Assembly: GCF_037893015.1 (NCBI RefSeq)
Contig: NC_133666.1
Location: forward strand, 3,780,239-3,844,238
Source of the DNA: Macrotis lagotis
Taxonomy: Eukaryota; Chordata; Mammalia; Peramelemorphia; Peramelidae
Direction: 5' to 3'
Length of the DNA: 64,000 nucleotides
The notes below the pieces were generated by a model. The model ran no database searches. It was not told the origin of the DNA and saw only the letters and a list, made by a program, of their open reading frames with translations. Numbering within the stretch: the stretch's first letter is position 1; every line of letters starts with the position of its first letter. Positions 31,065 to 41,187 of this stretch are shown in pieces. Position numbers and translations under genes: made by a program.

Positions 31065-31900
31065 TTGCCCCTTCAGTGATTAAGATAGATATGAGCTAGG
31101 GGAAATAAAGCTCTCTGGCTCTATAAGGGACCAGTTTTATTTTAGTTCTTCCCCTTAGGTAACAGTTTGGGGGTGGGGTGGGGTGAGCAAAAGCCCCTGA
31201 TCATTTTTTCCAATGCCCAAGGGGCCACCCTCACCCTACTAAAATGTAGTCTGGGGAGGAGGGCCTCGAACCTTCCTCCTGGAGGTCATTGGGTCAGCCA
31301 ACATGTGCCAGATCTCTTACTGCCTCTCACAACTCTGGGCAAATGCCTCCCAAATCTATTCATACAATCCCAGTCTTTCCCCTAAAATCTTGGTCCATAG
31401 CTCCACCTGCTTGCTGGGCATCATCTAAAATTGAAACCATAAAAGCACTGTATAAATTGAGTTGTTACTCCTGTTTTCTCTGGTGAAATAAAAGTCTAAA
31501 AACTATTTTGTTAGTGTTGAATTTATTTCTGTCAGTAGTCATTATCCTCATCCTAAGTTGCATGCTTTCCTCCAGTCTGAAATTTTTATTATAGGTTAGG
31601 CATGTCTAGGTGCTTGTGGCTGCCTAGCCACATAGGTGTTTTGCAAAAGGCACATCTATGCAAAGGATTGGCTCATTCCAAGTCACTTAGTGTCATTGTT
31701 TTCTTATTCAGTTGGATAAATTGAAAATGGACCAAGAAGGGGAAGATAAATTACATAAAACTCATACCTTTCATACATTGAGATAAAAAATGGAGATGAA
31801 AGGTAATATAAAAATTTTGTGGACAACTAAGTATTGAAGGGTAGATGTTTAAAAAGTTCAAAGGAAAAAGTTAAAGAAATATATATGTGTCATACTACTC
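31065..31900. other. Unassigned; could hold an LTR or untranslated exon
   Basis: Contains CTCTATAAGGGACC (31119-31132) and, 350 bp further, GTGAAATAAAAGTC (31483-31496). A TATA-like site followed by a polyadenylation signal is seen in LTRs and in short transcripts. Neither case can be decided by eye. Confidence 0.3.
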
Positions 31901-31904
31901 ACCT

Positions 31905-31990
31905 GTTTCCTCAATAGAATTTCATCTCCTTGAGTGAAAGGGCTGTTTCTGTTTTGGTTTTGTCTTCCCAAGCATAGTGCATCCTAGGAT
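31905..31990 (+). repeat. L2-like 3' end
   Basis: TTTCATCTCCTTGAGTGAAAGGGCTGTTTC...TTCCCAAGCATAGTGC resembles the L2 3' UTR. Confidence 0.5.
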
Positions 31991-32009
31991 TTCAGTGGTC
32001 TAGGTGAGA

Positions 32010-33113
32010 CTATTGATGAAAATTGTCTTATGATTCATTGATGGGTTCTTTGCCAATTCTACAATCAATAACAGCGGGATATGCTAAAAACTGGTTTATT
32101 ATGTTCTCTGCATGCAAGAATCAGTGAGCCCTGAGCGCAGTTTTGGCAAACTTGTAGGGGTTTTAGTTAGCAGAACTTAACTAAAGGATAGGTGAGAAAA
32201 GACTTGATATCAAACTGATCAACCGGGACAGCTAGGTGCATCAAATAGAGCACCAGCCCTGGGGTTCAAATCCCACCTCAGACACTTGATTCTCATTAGC
32301 TGGGTGACCTTGTGCAAGTCACTTAACCCTAATGTTGCACTAAAAGAAAACCAAAGAAAAAACTGATCAATTGGCAAATATACAAAGCCATCCCAGAGAA
32401 ATATAAACAGACACTTAGAAGGTAATCCACGTCAAACCCCTACAGTCCATAGGCCATATTCCAAAGATAATCGACAGGAAGAATCAATAAAATAGTCTCT
32501 AAATAGAACTAATCCCCATACTGCAGATTGGTAGAATTTTTTTTTTTACCTTTCTTACCTTTCTTAAGGCCATTTCCTTAGGTCAAGTAACTAGCTAGAC
32601 TAACAAAATCAAACTGAGATAAATTCAGGCCATGTTAACAGATAATTTTGTTCCTCTGTCTGTCCACAAATCTACAACCTTAGATATAAGCTAATATCAC
32701 CTAATTTCCTGATTCTGAAGTCCCTGCAAATTCTTTTGGGGTATACTGGGACAGCAAGCATTCATCATTTAGAACATATCATAGTCTCAGTTAATTTTCC
32801 TGACTACTCAGTACATAGTGTACACTGAAAACCTTAGAATTGCATTAAACAAGTATGAGCACATATAAAACATGCAGATCTCCTCCTTCCTTGGCCTATA
32901 AATCATCATCTTCCCTTATGAACTTTTGAAATTCCATTGTAACCTGTTCTACTTAACTAAAACCCCTACAAGTTTGCCAAAACTGCTCTCAGGGCTCACT
33001 GATTCTTGCATGCAGAGAACATAATAAACCAGTTTTTAGCATACCCCTGTGTTATTGATTGTAGAATTGGCAAAGAACCCATCAATGAATCAGAAAACAA
33101 TTTTCATCAATAG
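32010..33113. repeat. Foldback structure: 160-bp inverted repeats around a 784-bp loop
   Basis: The left arm 32010-32169 and the reverse complement of the right arm 32954-33113 are both 160 bp and differ at 6 positions by my count (about 96% identical). The arms contain, on the right-hand strand, AATAAACC at 33023 and end ...TTTTCATCAATAG. The inner region has a TATA-like CCTATAAATC at about 32902-32911. Two readings are possible. One is two inversely oriented LTR 3' ends. The other is a non-autonomous DNA transposon with long terminal inverted repeats; TTGATGAAAATTG would then be flanked by TA on both sides. A SINE is nested in the loop. Confidence 0.8.
32223..32360 (+). repeat. tRNA/MIR-type SINE in the foldback loop
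   Basis: Diverged sense copy, GGGACAGCTAGGTGCATCAAATAG to ACCAAAGAAAA. Perfect AACTGATCAA at 32213-32222 and 32361-32370. Confidence 0.92.
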
Positions 33114-33221
33114 GCAGACTGTTCGGCAATTGTTAAAATAGAGAAGATTCACAAAGTTGCTCTGATGTGTTAGAGAAATCATGCAAAGTCTGCCAGTCCT
33201 TTTCTTGCCCGATATCACAAC

Positions 33222-33385
33222 TATGGTATCAAACTCATGGACCGCAGGCTCTTGGGCTACATAATAACCCAAATGTAATTTAGAAATGTTGAACAAAATA
33301 AATAAAAATATAATGCAATGTAGATAATATTTATGTGTTGCTTTCAAACTCAATTCCTATTTGAGTTTGACCGCCCTGCTCTAGG
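33222..33385. repeat. Possible short inverted-repeat DNA element (hAT MITE-like)
   Basis: GGTATCAAACTCATGGACCGC on the left and, reverse-complemented, GGGCGGTCAAACTCAAATAG on the right. The middle is AT-rich. Resembles short non-autonomous hAT elements with CAGxGGTxTCAAACTCA ends, but no exact 8-bp target duplication is visible. Confidence 0.4.
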
Positions 33386-33434
33386 AAAGAGAGGCAACCT
33401 ATTGATCAACAGTATGGGCTATCCACAATTTGCT

Positions 33435-33660
33435 TCAACTCAATCTGACAAATATTGAGCACTTGTTATATCTCAGACACCACATTAGGTTCTAGGGGAT
33501 ACTACAAAGACAAAAATGCCACAGTCCTTGGCCTCTGATATCTTACATTCTACTGGGAGAAAACAGTGTGTAGATTGGTAAGTATAGGAATGTTATAAAC
33601 AGAGTAGATACAGAAAGAGCTTCTGGAGGAGGCAGCATCTGTGGTGGTCTTTGAAGGAAG
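33435..33660 (-). repeat. L2-like 3' end, antisense
   Basis: ATTGAGCACTTGTTATATCTCAGACACCACATTAGG, GGATACTACAAAGACAAAAATG and CTTACATTCTACTGGGAG are the reverse complement of the L2 3' part. Confidence 0.65.
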
Positions 33661-33769
33661 TTAGGGGTTCTCCATCGTAGAAGGGAGGAGAAAGGGATCC
33701 CCTTCTAGGCATTAGAAAACTCAAAAGCCCTTCCGGGTCTTAAGGTTCTTAATCCTGAGATGTCTCATG

Positions 33770-33900
33770 ATTGAGTACATTTAGTATAATATATTTTGAA
33801 TGTAACCATAGTTGTTGGGTATCTATTCAGTATTTTTGCCAAGAAAACCCCAAATGGAGTCATGAAGCATCGGACGTGACTGAAATGACTGAACAACAAA
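33770..33900 (+). repeat. Mar1/MIR-like longer SINE, sense, 3' part
   Basis: GTATTTTTGCCAAGAAAACCCCAAATGGAGTCATGAAG and GGACGTGACTGAAATGACTGAACAAC is the family's 3' end in sense. Confidence 0.65.
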
Positions 33901-33904
33901 GCGA

Positions 33905-34165
33905 ATGATGGAACATTGGAGAAAGTGCTTGACCCTGGAGTCAAGTAAATCTAAGTTCAAATTCAAAGATACTGACTAGCTGTGTGATTCTGAGCAAGTC
34001 ACTTCACCACTAGATGCCTCAGTTTCCTCTATTGCAAAATAAGAATAATAACATCACCCACCCTCCTAGGTTTATTGAGATGACTAAATACAATCATAAT
34101 TTGCTTAGTATAATGTTTGCCACATCGTAGAAACTATATAAATGTTTATTCCCTTCTCTTTTCCT
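33905..34165 (+). repeat. MIR
   Basis: TTGACCCTGGAGTCAAGTAAATC, ACTAGCTGTGTGATTCTGAGCAAGTCACTTCACC, CAGTTTCCTCTATTGCAAAATAAG and a 3' part to TAGAAACTATATAAATG are the canonical MIR. Confidence 0.85.
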
Positions 34166-34284
34166 CCCATATACTTATTGCTTTGCCTTTTCTGCATTAT
34201 ATGACCATGTATGCTTCGTTGTGACATTTACATTTATGCAATAATTATATGCAGCCTTATGTGATGCTATGTATTGTGTGTGAT

Positions 34285-34995
34285 CTGTACCTAATAACTA
34301 ATGTTGTATGCTACCCAACAATTCCAGGAGAAAGACCAAGAACAGATCAGAAGTCTGTAGAAGTTTGTAGATCTGACCAAGGCCTTTGATACTATCAGTA
34401 ATGAGAGTTTATGGAAAATTATGTCAAAATGTGGCTGCCCAGGGGCAGCTAGGTGGCACAGTGTATAGAACACAGGCCCTGGAGTCAGGAGGACCTGAGT
34501 TCAAATCTGACCTCAGACATTTAATAATTGCCTAGCTGTGTGACCTTGGGCAAGTCACTTAATTCATTGCCTTAAATAAATAATTTTTTTTTAAAAATAT
34601 GGTTGCCTAGAGAACTTCATCAGTATTATACTTCAATCTCACGATGGCATGCTTGTCTGGATTCTGGGTAGTGCATAATGCTCTCAAGATTTACCAGTCA
34701 CCAATGGAGTGAAACAAGAATGTGTCCTTGCTCCCATGCTTTTTTAGCATGATGCTTTCAGTCATGTTATCAAATGTCTTCAATGAGAATGAACATGGCA
34801 CTGAGTACTGTGGACAAGTTCACTTACCATGGTAGTTTCCTTTCTAGAGAGGTACACATTGATGAGTACATTACCAGTGCTAACTCAGTGTTTGAGAGTC
34901 TACAAAAGAAAGTATGGGAGAGAAGACTGACTACCAAACTTAAGGTCTACAGAGCCTTAGTGCAGATCTCATTGTGCCAAGCCAGAAGTCAGAAA
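34285..34995 (+). pseudogene. RTE-clade LINE reverse transcriptase fragment
   Basis: The frame reads SLYKFVDLTKAFDT..NESLWKIMSKCGC (34350-34440), the RTE/BovB catalytic region with the FVDLTKAFD motif. Text like HDGMLVWILGS and SPVTNGVKQ.CVLAP follows a SINE insertion. The frame 34774-35010 then has STVDKFTYHGSFLSREVHIDEYI and VWERRLTTKLKVYRALV, the RT C-terminal part. The segment with the second aspartates is deleted or broken between about 34740 and 34790. Confidence 0.8.
34442..34594 (+). repeat. tRNA/MIR-type SINE in the RTE fragment
   Basis: Sense copy of the AAATAAAT-tail subtype. Flanked by AAATGTGGCTGCCCAGG on the left and a diverged AAATATGGTTGCCTAGA on the right. Confidence 0.9.
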
Positions 34996-35009
34996 GATTC
35001 ATCTTCATG

Positions 35010-35175
35010 AGTTCAAATCCAGACTCAGACACTTACTAGCTATGTGATCCTGGACAAGTCAGTTTCCTCATCTGTAAAATGAGCTGGAAAAGCAATGGCA
35101 AACACTCCAGTCTCTTTGTCAAGGAAATTCTAAATGATTTTTTTAGACACAACTGAAATGACTAAACAACAACAC
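35010..35175 (+). repeat. Mar1/MIR-like longer SINE, sense
   Basis: GTTCAAATCCAGACTCAGACACTTACTAGC, TGAGCTGGAAAAGCAATGGCAAACACTCC and TTTTAGACACAACTGAAATGACTAAACAAC. It abuts the RTE fragment, as expected if this family uses RTE machinery; that link is inference. Confidence 0.7.
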
Positions 35176-36110
35176 AGGAATTATATGCATGTGTAAAAAG
35201 TGGTTTTGTTTTCAGAATATTACCTGAGTCCTTCAGTCCTCTTCCCATCCAAGTTACAGTCTTAGAGATTTTAGCTTCGTTACTAATGGGTTAAGTAACT
35301 TGCTAACATTTTTCCAAGTCAAGGCTTGAAACCAGGTCTTTCTGACTCAAGGCCAACTTTCTATCCACTATTACCTCTCCATAATGTCACGTCATAAAAA
35401 GGTGAGAATACAAAGGAACTGATCACTTACCAAAGCAGTCAATCCCTCATCTCCATCCCCATCCCACCTCTACTCTGTCTTCACACCAGTGGTTTAACCC
35501 CATCACCCAACCAGTCAAAGTCTTTGTCAGTCACTGACTATCCCATAGGTCCTTCAAAAACATGGATGTCAGTATCAAAAGATTCAGAGGAGAGCTTAGG
35601 GAAAGCATGAAGTTCCACATGGAACTTCTGCTTTGAAGCTAAGAAAAAATAAACATAAAAAAGGAAGATACAGTACCTTCAGAAGTGAACTTCTGGCTTA
35701 GGCCTAATCAAAGCCAGGGAAGCAATGGATGGAACTCTGAGTTCAGGAAACAAGAGCACCTGGGCCAGTCTGCATTGACCACAGCTTAAATAGAGGAAAA
35801 TAAAATGAACTAAGTCTGGGAAAAATTGTACTTCATTTTGGAGGCCACAAGGACTGAAGGAAGTTTTTGAGTCAAGAGATAAAATAGACAGACCCATGGC
35901 TTGAATGATTATTTTGATGCCTGACATGGAGACTGGAGAGAATGAAAGTTGAGAGTACAAAAAGGAGTTGTGATAGTTCAGTTGAAAAAGAGAACCTCAT
36001 GAAAAAGAGAACCTGAACTGAGGTATTGTCTGGTAGAAGGGAAAACAGGACTGATGAGGGATATGTTGCAGACAACCTATGAAGGATATGGGATGGGGGA
36101 AATGAAGGAG
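35176..36110. other. Mostly unassigned, possible old antisense L2
   Basis: GGAGTTGTGATAGTTCAGTTG near 35963 vaguely resembles the reverse complement of the L2 'LDYCNS' coding block. The rest is not recognised. Short minus-strand frames at 35679-36075 have no family match. Confidence 0.35.
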
Positions 36111-36114
36111 TTTA

Positions 36115-36245
36115 CCCCCCAAATATTTAGAGCAACATTTTTCATAATAAGAATTGGAAATCAGGTAGACTTCCCTCTATTAGGGAATGGCTAAATAAAT
36201 TGAGGTACAAGAATAAAGAGAAATGACAGTATGCAGGAAGCACAT
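36115..36245 (+). mobile_element. L1 3' fragment
   Basis: AGCAACATTTTTCATAATAAGAATTGGAAATC and ATTAGGGAATGGCTAAATAAATTGAGG are sense L1 3' text. Confidence 0.6.
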
Positions 36246-36568
36246 TAGGGTTTGGTTGATGAAACTTAGTCATGCATTGTGGGTCTGTGATAAAATAGCA
36301 TGATAGTTTCAGAATCAAGGTTTCAGAATCAGGGTTGGGCCTGTCACCTTGTGGAAGGTGATTTGTTTAAATTCCAGAAGAAAGAGACAGTCTTTCTCTC
36401 TCTCCCCTCCAGCCCACCTACCACCAGATGACCTTTTGAACTTCAGTCAAATTGGTCAAGGGTTTTAGGTAGGTTCAATAGAGCTAATATCATTTGATCA
36501 AGGTTGGAAACAGTGGCATCAGATTCAAATAGAAATTATTCCTGTGGGCTTCATATTGAAAACATTAA

Positions 36569-36718
36569 AGGGGGCAGCTAGGTGGCAGTGGATAGAGCAC
36601 TGGCCCTAGAGTCAGGAGGACCCGAGTTCAAATCCAACTTCAGACGCTTAATAATTGCCGAGCTGTGTGACCTTGGGCAAGTCACTTAACCCCATTGTCT
36701 TAAATAAATAAAAATTAA
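36569..36718 (+). repeat. tRNA/MIR-type SINE, sense
   Basis: GGGGGCAGCTAGGTGGCAGTGG (a CGC lost) to TTAAATAAATAAAAATTAAA. AAAACATTA repeated on both sides. Confidence 0.92.
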
Positions 36719-36779
36719 AAAACATTATAGGGGGAGGGGGTTTGTATTTATGATATTTTGTTAAACCATATGAGCAGGA

Positions 36780-37503
36780 ATTTCACACCTTTGATTGATT
36801 GGATATTTTTATTTCCAATTCTTAGAATAGAATTTAATTCACTTCCTTTGTTTACACTTCCCTGTCTAGTTCAAACGGAGTTGGTTTCAACAAATCTCCT
36901 GGGTTGTGTCTGGAAAATCCTGTAGTTCTCATAATCTTTCTCATTTCACTTAGATCAATTCATACAAGTCTTCTAAGGGTGTTCTAAAGCAATTTCTTTC
37001 ATCCTCACTTGAAACACAGTAGTATTTCATTATCATCACATCTATCCAATTGTGTAGTCATTCTCCTATTGATGAGCATACTCTTAATTTCCAGTTCTTT
37101 AATACCACAAAAAAATAAATATCTTTGTACATATAGGTTCTTTCCCCGTTTCTTATCATGTTGGTCTGATCAGCCACAGTTGGATTCACTATCATTTGTC
37201 TCAAACATAGTGATATCATTTTGGTATTCTTTAATAATGAACAAGAACCAACTGTCCAGTTATTTTGTGGTCTAGTAGTTTTATCACTGGGTTAAAGATT
37301 ATGAGTTCATTTAACTGAGTAAATTTAAAGGCATATTTCCAAATTTCTTTTTTTTTCTTTGCAAGGCAGTGGGGTTAAGTACTTGCCCAAGGTCACACAG
37401 CAAGGTAATTATTAAGCGTCTGAGGTTGGATTTGAACTCGGGTCCTCCTGACTCCAGGGCCAGTGCTCTATCCATTGTGTCTCCTAGCTGCCCCAAATTG
37501 CTT
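36780..37503 (-). mobile_element. Older antisense L1 3' region
   Basis: Antisense landmarks: TTCATACAAGTCTTCTAAGG, CACAGTAGTATTTCATTATCATCACA, ATTGTGTAGTCATTCTCCTATTGATGAGCATAC. Interrupted by a SINE at 37347-37493. Confidence 0.7.
37347..37493 (-). repeat. tRNA/MIR-type SINE, antisense
   Basis: TTTCTTTGCAAGGCAGTGGGG to CTCCTAGCTGCCCC. TTCCAAATT/CCCAAATT flank it. Confidence 0.9.
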
Positions 37504-37955
37504 TTTTATTCTTTAGAAAGATTTTATTAATTTTGAATTTTACAAATTTTCCCCCATTCTTGCTTCCCTCCCCCCACCCCCCACAGAAGGGATTCTGTTA
37601 GTCTTTACATTGTTTCCATGGTCTACATTGATCTCAGTTGAATGTGATGAGAGAGAAAACATATCCTTAAGGAAGAAAAATAAAGTATAAGAGATAGCAA
37701 AAATACATAATAAGATAACGGTTTTTTTCTAAATTGAAGGTAATAGTCTTTGGTCTTTGTTCAAACTCCACGATTCTCTCTCTGGATACAGATGGTATTC
37801 TCCATTGCAGAGAGCCCCAAATTGTCCCTGGTTGTTGCTCTGAAGGAATAAGCAAGTCCATCAAGGTTGATCATCACCCCCATGTTGCTGTTAGGGTGTA
37901 CAATGTTTTTCTGTTCATCTCACTCAGCATCAGTTCATGTAAATCCTTCCAGGCT
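37504..37955 (-). mobile_element. Younger antisense L1 3' end, strongly 5'-truncated
   Basis: It is nearly collinear with 7590-7900: GTTGAATGTGATGAGAGAG, AAGGTAATAGTCTTTGGTC, GGATACAGATGGTATTCTCCATTGCAGAGAG, CATGTTGCTGTTAGGGTG. It ends at TCATGTAAATCCTTCCAGGC. Confidence 0.88.
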
Positions 37956-38470
37956 AAAGAGACTATCAAGTAAATGCTCAGAGGGCCCTAATTTGATACC
38001 ATTTTTTAAAAATTATCTAAAAATAAAAGAAAACATTAAAAACAAATGAAAACACTAAAAAACTTTCCCAATACCTAGAAGAGTAAAGAAAGAATATCTC
38101 CCTGCTAGTATTTGATATCATTCTAGAAATGTTGGTAATAACAATAAGATATGAAAAATAAATTTAAAGGCATAAAGATATGTAAATAGAAAATAAAATG
38201 ATTTGTTTGCTGATAACATCATGTTTTTGCTTTAAAATTCTAGGGCATCCAAACTAAGGAAATGAAGGGCTTCATCAAAGTTGCAGGTTCCAAAGGAAAC
38301 ATTTCCATCTAGCAAGCTATAATCTTTTCATATTATAATAATAACACAAATCAAGAGGCAATAATAGAAAGGGAAATATCATTTAAAATAATTGTAAAAT
38401 GCTTAAAATATATGAGAATTCATCTGTCAGAGTACACCAAATAGTTGCATAGATTCAATTACAAAGTGCT
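37956..38470. other. No recognised feature, A-rich
   Basis: AT-rich sequence with no assignable repeat. The text ATAACATCATG, TTCTAGG.CATC near 38214-38250 may be an L1 ORF2 fragment, but this is uncertain. Confidence 0.4.
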
Positions 38471-38475
38471 TCTGA

Positions 38476-38476
<1 letters not shown>

Positions 38477-38507
<31 letters not shown>

Positions 38508-38543
38508 AAAGGAAGGAAAGAAAGAAAATGAAAGTAAGAAATA

Positions 38544-38587
<44 letters not shown>

Positions 38588-38748
38588 AAAGGGAAGAAGG
38601 AAAAAAGAAAGAAAATGAAAGAAAGAAACAAAAGGATGGAAGGAATGAAAGAAAGAAAGAAGGAAGAAAGGAAAGAAAGTAAGAAAGAGAAAGAAAAAAG
38701 GAAGGAAAAAAGGAAAGAAAATGAGGAAAGGAAGGAAGGAAGGAAGGA

Positions 38749-38811
<63 letters not shown>

Positions 38812-38844
38812 GAAGGAAGGAAGGAAGAAAGAAAGAAAGAAATA
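38477..38844 (+). repeat. AAAG/GGAA polypurine microsatellite
   Basis: About 370 bp almost entirely A and G on the plus strand, made of three AAAG runs (38477-38509, 38545-38591, 38749-38810) with impure GGAA parts between. The long frames on both strands here (105-154 codons of KERKKERK or FLSFLSF) are repeat translations, not genes. Confidence 0.97.
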
Positions 38845-39000
38845 GGGGCGGCTAGGTGGCGTAGTGGATAAAGCACCAGCCTTGGAGTCAGGAGTACCTG
38901 GGTCCAAATCCGGTCTCATACACTTAATAATTACCTAGCTGTGTGGCCTTGGGCAAGCCACTTAACCCCATTTGCCTTGCAAAAACCTCAAAAAAAAAAA
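38845..39000 (+). repeat. tRNA/MIR-type SINE at the end of the AAAG tract
   Basis: GGGGCGGCTAGGTGGCGTAGTGG to AAAACCTCAAAAAAAAAA. AAAGAAAG sequence continues on the far side (39001-39025), so it inserted within the polypurine tract. Confidence 0.94.
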
Positions 39001-39025
39001 GAAGAAGAAAGAAAGAAAGAAGAAA

Positions 39026-39634
39026 GAATGTCCTAGAAATCTGTAGACAACAACCACTAGATTCTTGATTAGGGGGCAGATATAGATTGAGTGGAATTAC
39101 AACTAGTACTGGAAAGGCTAGTCAGAAAGTTGGGTTTCACTGAGTATCAGAAGATGGAGGGATCAAGAAAGGAAAAGATTTATACTGAGAATTTGTTAAC
39201 AATGGAACCAACACACCAGAAAACTCATTGGAAGAGAATGGGGCAGAGACAGATTAAATCGGAGGAAATAGGAAGAAAGGAGCAGTTAGTGTGAGAAAAA
39301 GTAGAAGAGTTTGAACAATAGCATCATTGTGACTCTATTAGGGTCGAAGTATGTTCATTCTTGAGGTATGAGTTTAGGTAGGGTACCATTGTCTGTGGGG
39401 ATTATTCAGAGGTAGAATTGTCCCTAGGGTGTCAGGCAACAGAGTATGCCTGGAAAGAGTTGGGAGCAAGGAGAATGGAGGGTAGCCAGGAAGAAACAAG
39501 GCAACTGTTGTGGAGACGTGGGTAGCCAGAGAGTGTGGAACACATTTGAATGATCTGATGTGATGAAGGAAGAAGAGGGAGCTCTCATTGGATGATCTCA
39601 ATTTTTTATTGAAGTATGATGGTCTTTTGACTCT
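39026..39634. other. No recognised feature
   Basis: Moderately purine-rich sequence. Frames at 39091-39294 (plus) and 39374-39706 (minus) have no recognisable domain. Confidence 0.45.
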
Positions 39635-39690
39635 TTTTGTATCCCCAAAGTTCAGCACTGTCCCTGGCACATAACAGGTGCTTTTTGAAA
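39635..39690 (+). repeat. L2-like 3' end
   Basis: TTTGTATCCCCAAAGTTCAGCACTGTCCCTGGCACATAACAGGTGCTTTTTGAAA is the L2 terminus, directly followed by an antisense L1 3' end. Confidence 0.65.
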
Positions 39691-39850
39691 TAGTTTTATT
39701 TTTCAATTATATGTAAAGACAATTTTTAACATTCATTTTTTATAAAAGTTTAAGTTCCAAATTTTCTCCCTCCCTCTCTTCCCTTCCACCTTCCAAGATG
39801 ATAAAGATTTTTAAAAATAGAGTACTAGTCATGTAAATAGAATTTTAAGT
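39691..39850 (-). mobile_element. Antisense L1 3' terminus
   Basis: TTTTATTTTTCAATTATATGTAAAGACAATTTTTAACATTC, then a pyrimidine-rich CTCCCTCCCTC block, as in the antisense L1s at 47740, 49935, 51955 and 58395. Confidence 0.7.
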
Positions 39851-41187
39851 TTTTATTTATACTAAAAATAAAATCATAAAACAGCAAATTCTGAAAAAAT
39901 ACATGTCATCACTGAGAAAAACCCCATCAAATTTTATGAATGCAACAACAGCATTGTGATTTTTCCATAAAGTGTTCATCAAATGGGTAGTTGAAATTTG
40001 TTGCTGTGTGCATCAATGAAAAGCTATTGAGAAAGATCTGTTTTCAGAGCTGGGAGAAATATATCAGATAAACACAGATGCCTAGATTGAGTGAAAATCA
40101 AATTATAATGGCATGATTGAATAAAATGAGCTATATTACATTTCACAGGTAAAAATAGCTACTTCTTACTTTGAATCTCATCATCCATCACCCCCACCCG
40201 TGGTTCAATAGGTTTTCATCAAATTGATATACTTCAAGTGGAAGGTTTTTATTTTTAAAAGTCTAATCTGATATTTGCCAATATTATTATTATTGTTATT
40301 ATTAGTTCCCCCAAATATCTGTGTCCAATGAGTTATAATGGCTAGTTTATTTAAAATTAAGAAGTTAATCTGCAATAAAATTCATGTCAGTATTAGTTTT
40401 TGATATAACTAAAGAAACTAGTTATCTAATAATTTTTGTATACTGCAGGACATTCTCTTACACAATCTGGTTTTTTTGGATAAGATATAAGATAGTAAAC
40501 GGATACTCTATATACTTTGATTGCAAAGAAATAAAATCCAACTTTTGATAAATTCAGGAACATTTTCAAGTTAAAAGTATCTTCTTTTATTTAAAAGTTA
40601 TCTCCTTCATTACATTCTTTTATAGTCTAATACTATGTACATTCAACCAATCTAATTTAATTTTCTAATAATATGCCAAACTTGTGGACTAAAATTTTTA
40701 TCCTAAATTTTATGGGAGGAAGGGGATGTCAATGGCTTTGGAACTAAAAAAATAACGTTGATTTTCTAAAAGATTGACCTAACTGCAGTAAATTGCTTTC
40801 ATTCTAAAAATGATTCTTGTTATCATTACATGTAGTTTTCTTCAGATATGGGATATGTAAAATTTTTATAGAAACCAACATTTTGTGGCAGGCATTCAAG
40901 GCTAATTTCATAGCAGTTATGTTTTTTTACTTAGCAGAGTGAGAATTAACAATAACAGTTTTTCCAGTTGGTTTCCTCTGCATTCATTACTCACAACACC
41001 TACTCTTTCACTCTGTACATGGACAAATTTATGTTCTTTTATCAAAGTAGATTCAGCAACAATCAGTTCTATAGTAACACCTACAACTGTAAAAAACAAA
41101 TTCTTGATTTCCCCATTAGCTCAAATGATCTCATAAATTGCTCAGAGCTGACCTCTCCAGTTTCTGTCAGCTGACCAAGTTAATTTT
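39851..41187. other. Long AT-rich stretch without recognised repeats
   Basis: About 1.3 kb that carries no SINE, L1 or RTE text I can recognise and no coding-like frame longer than 68 codons. It is the second notable repeat-free island. Function unknown. Confidence 0.5.

Noticed and set aside
38427-38919. Open frames of 105-154 codons on both strands
   Set aside because: They translate the AAAG/GGAA tract (KERK or FLSF repeats) and read into a SINE; no start context or domain.
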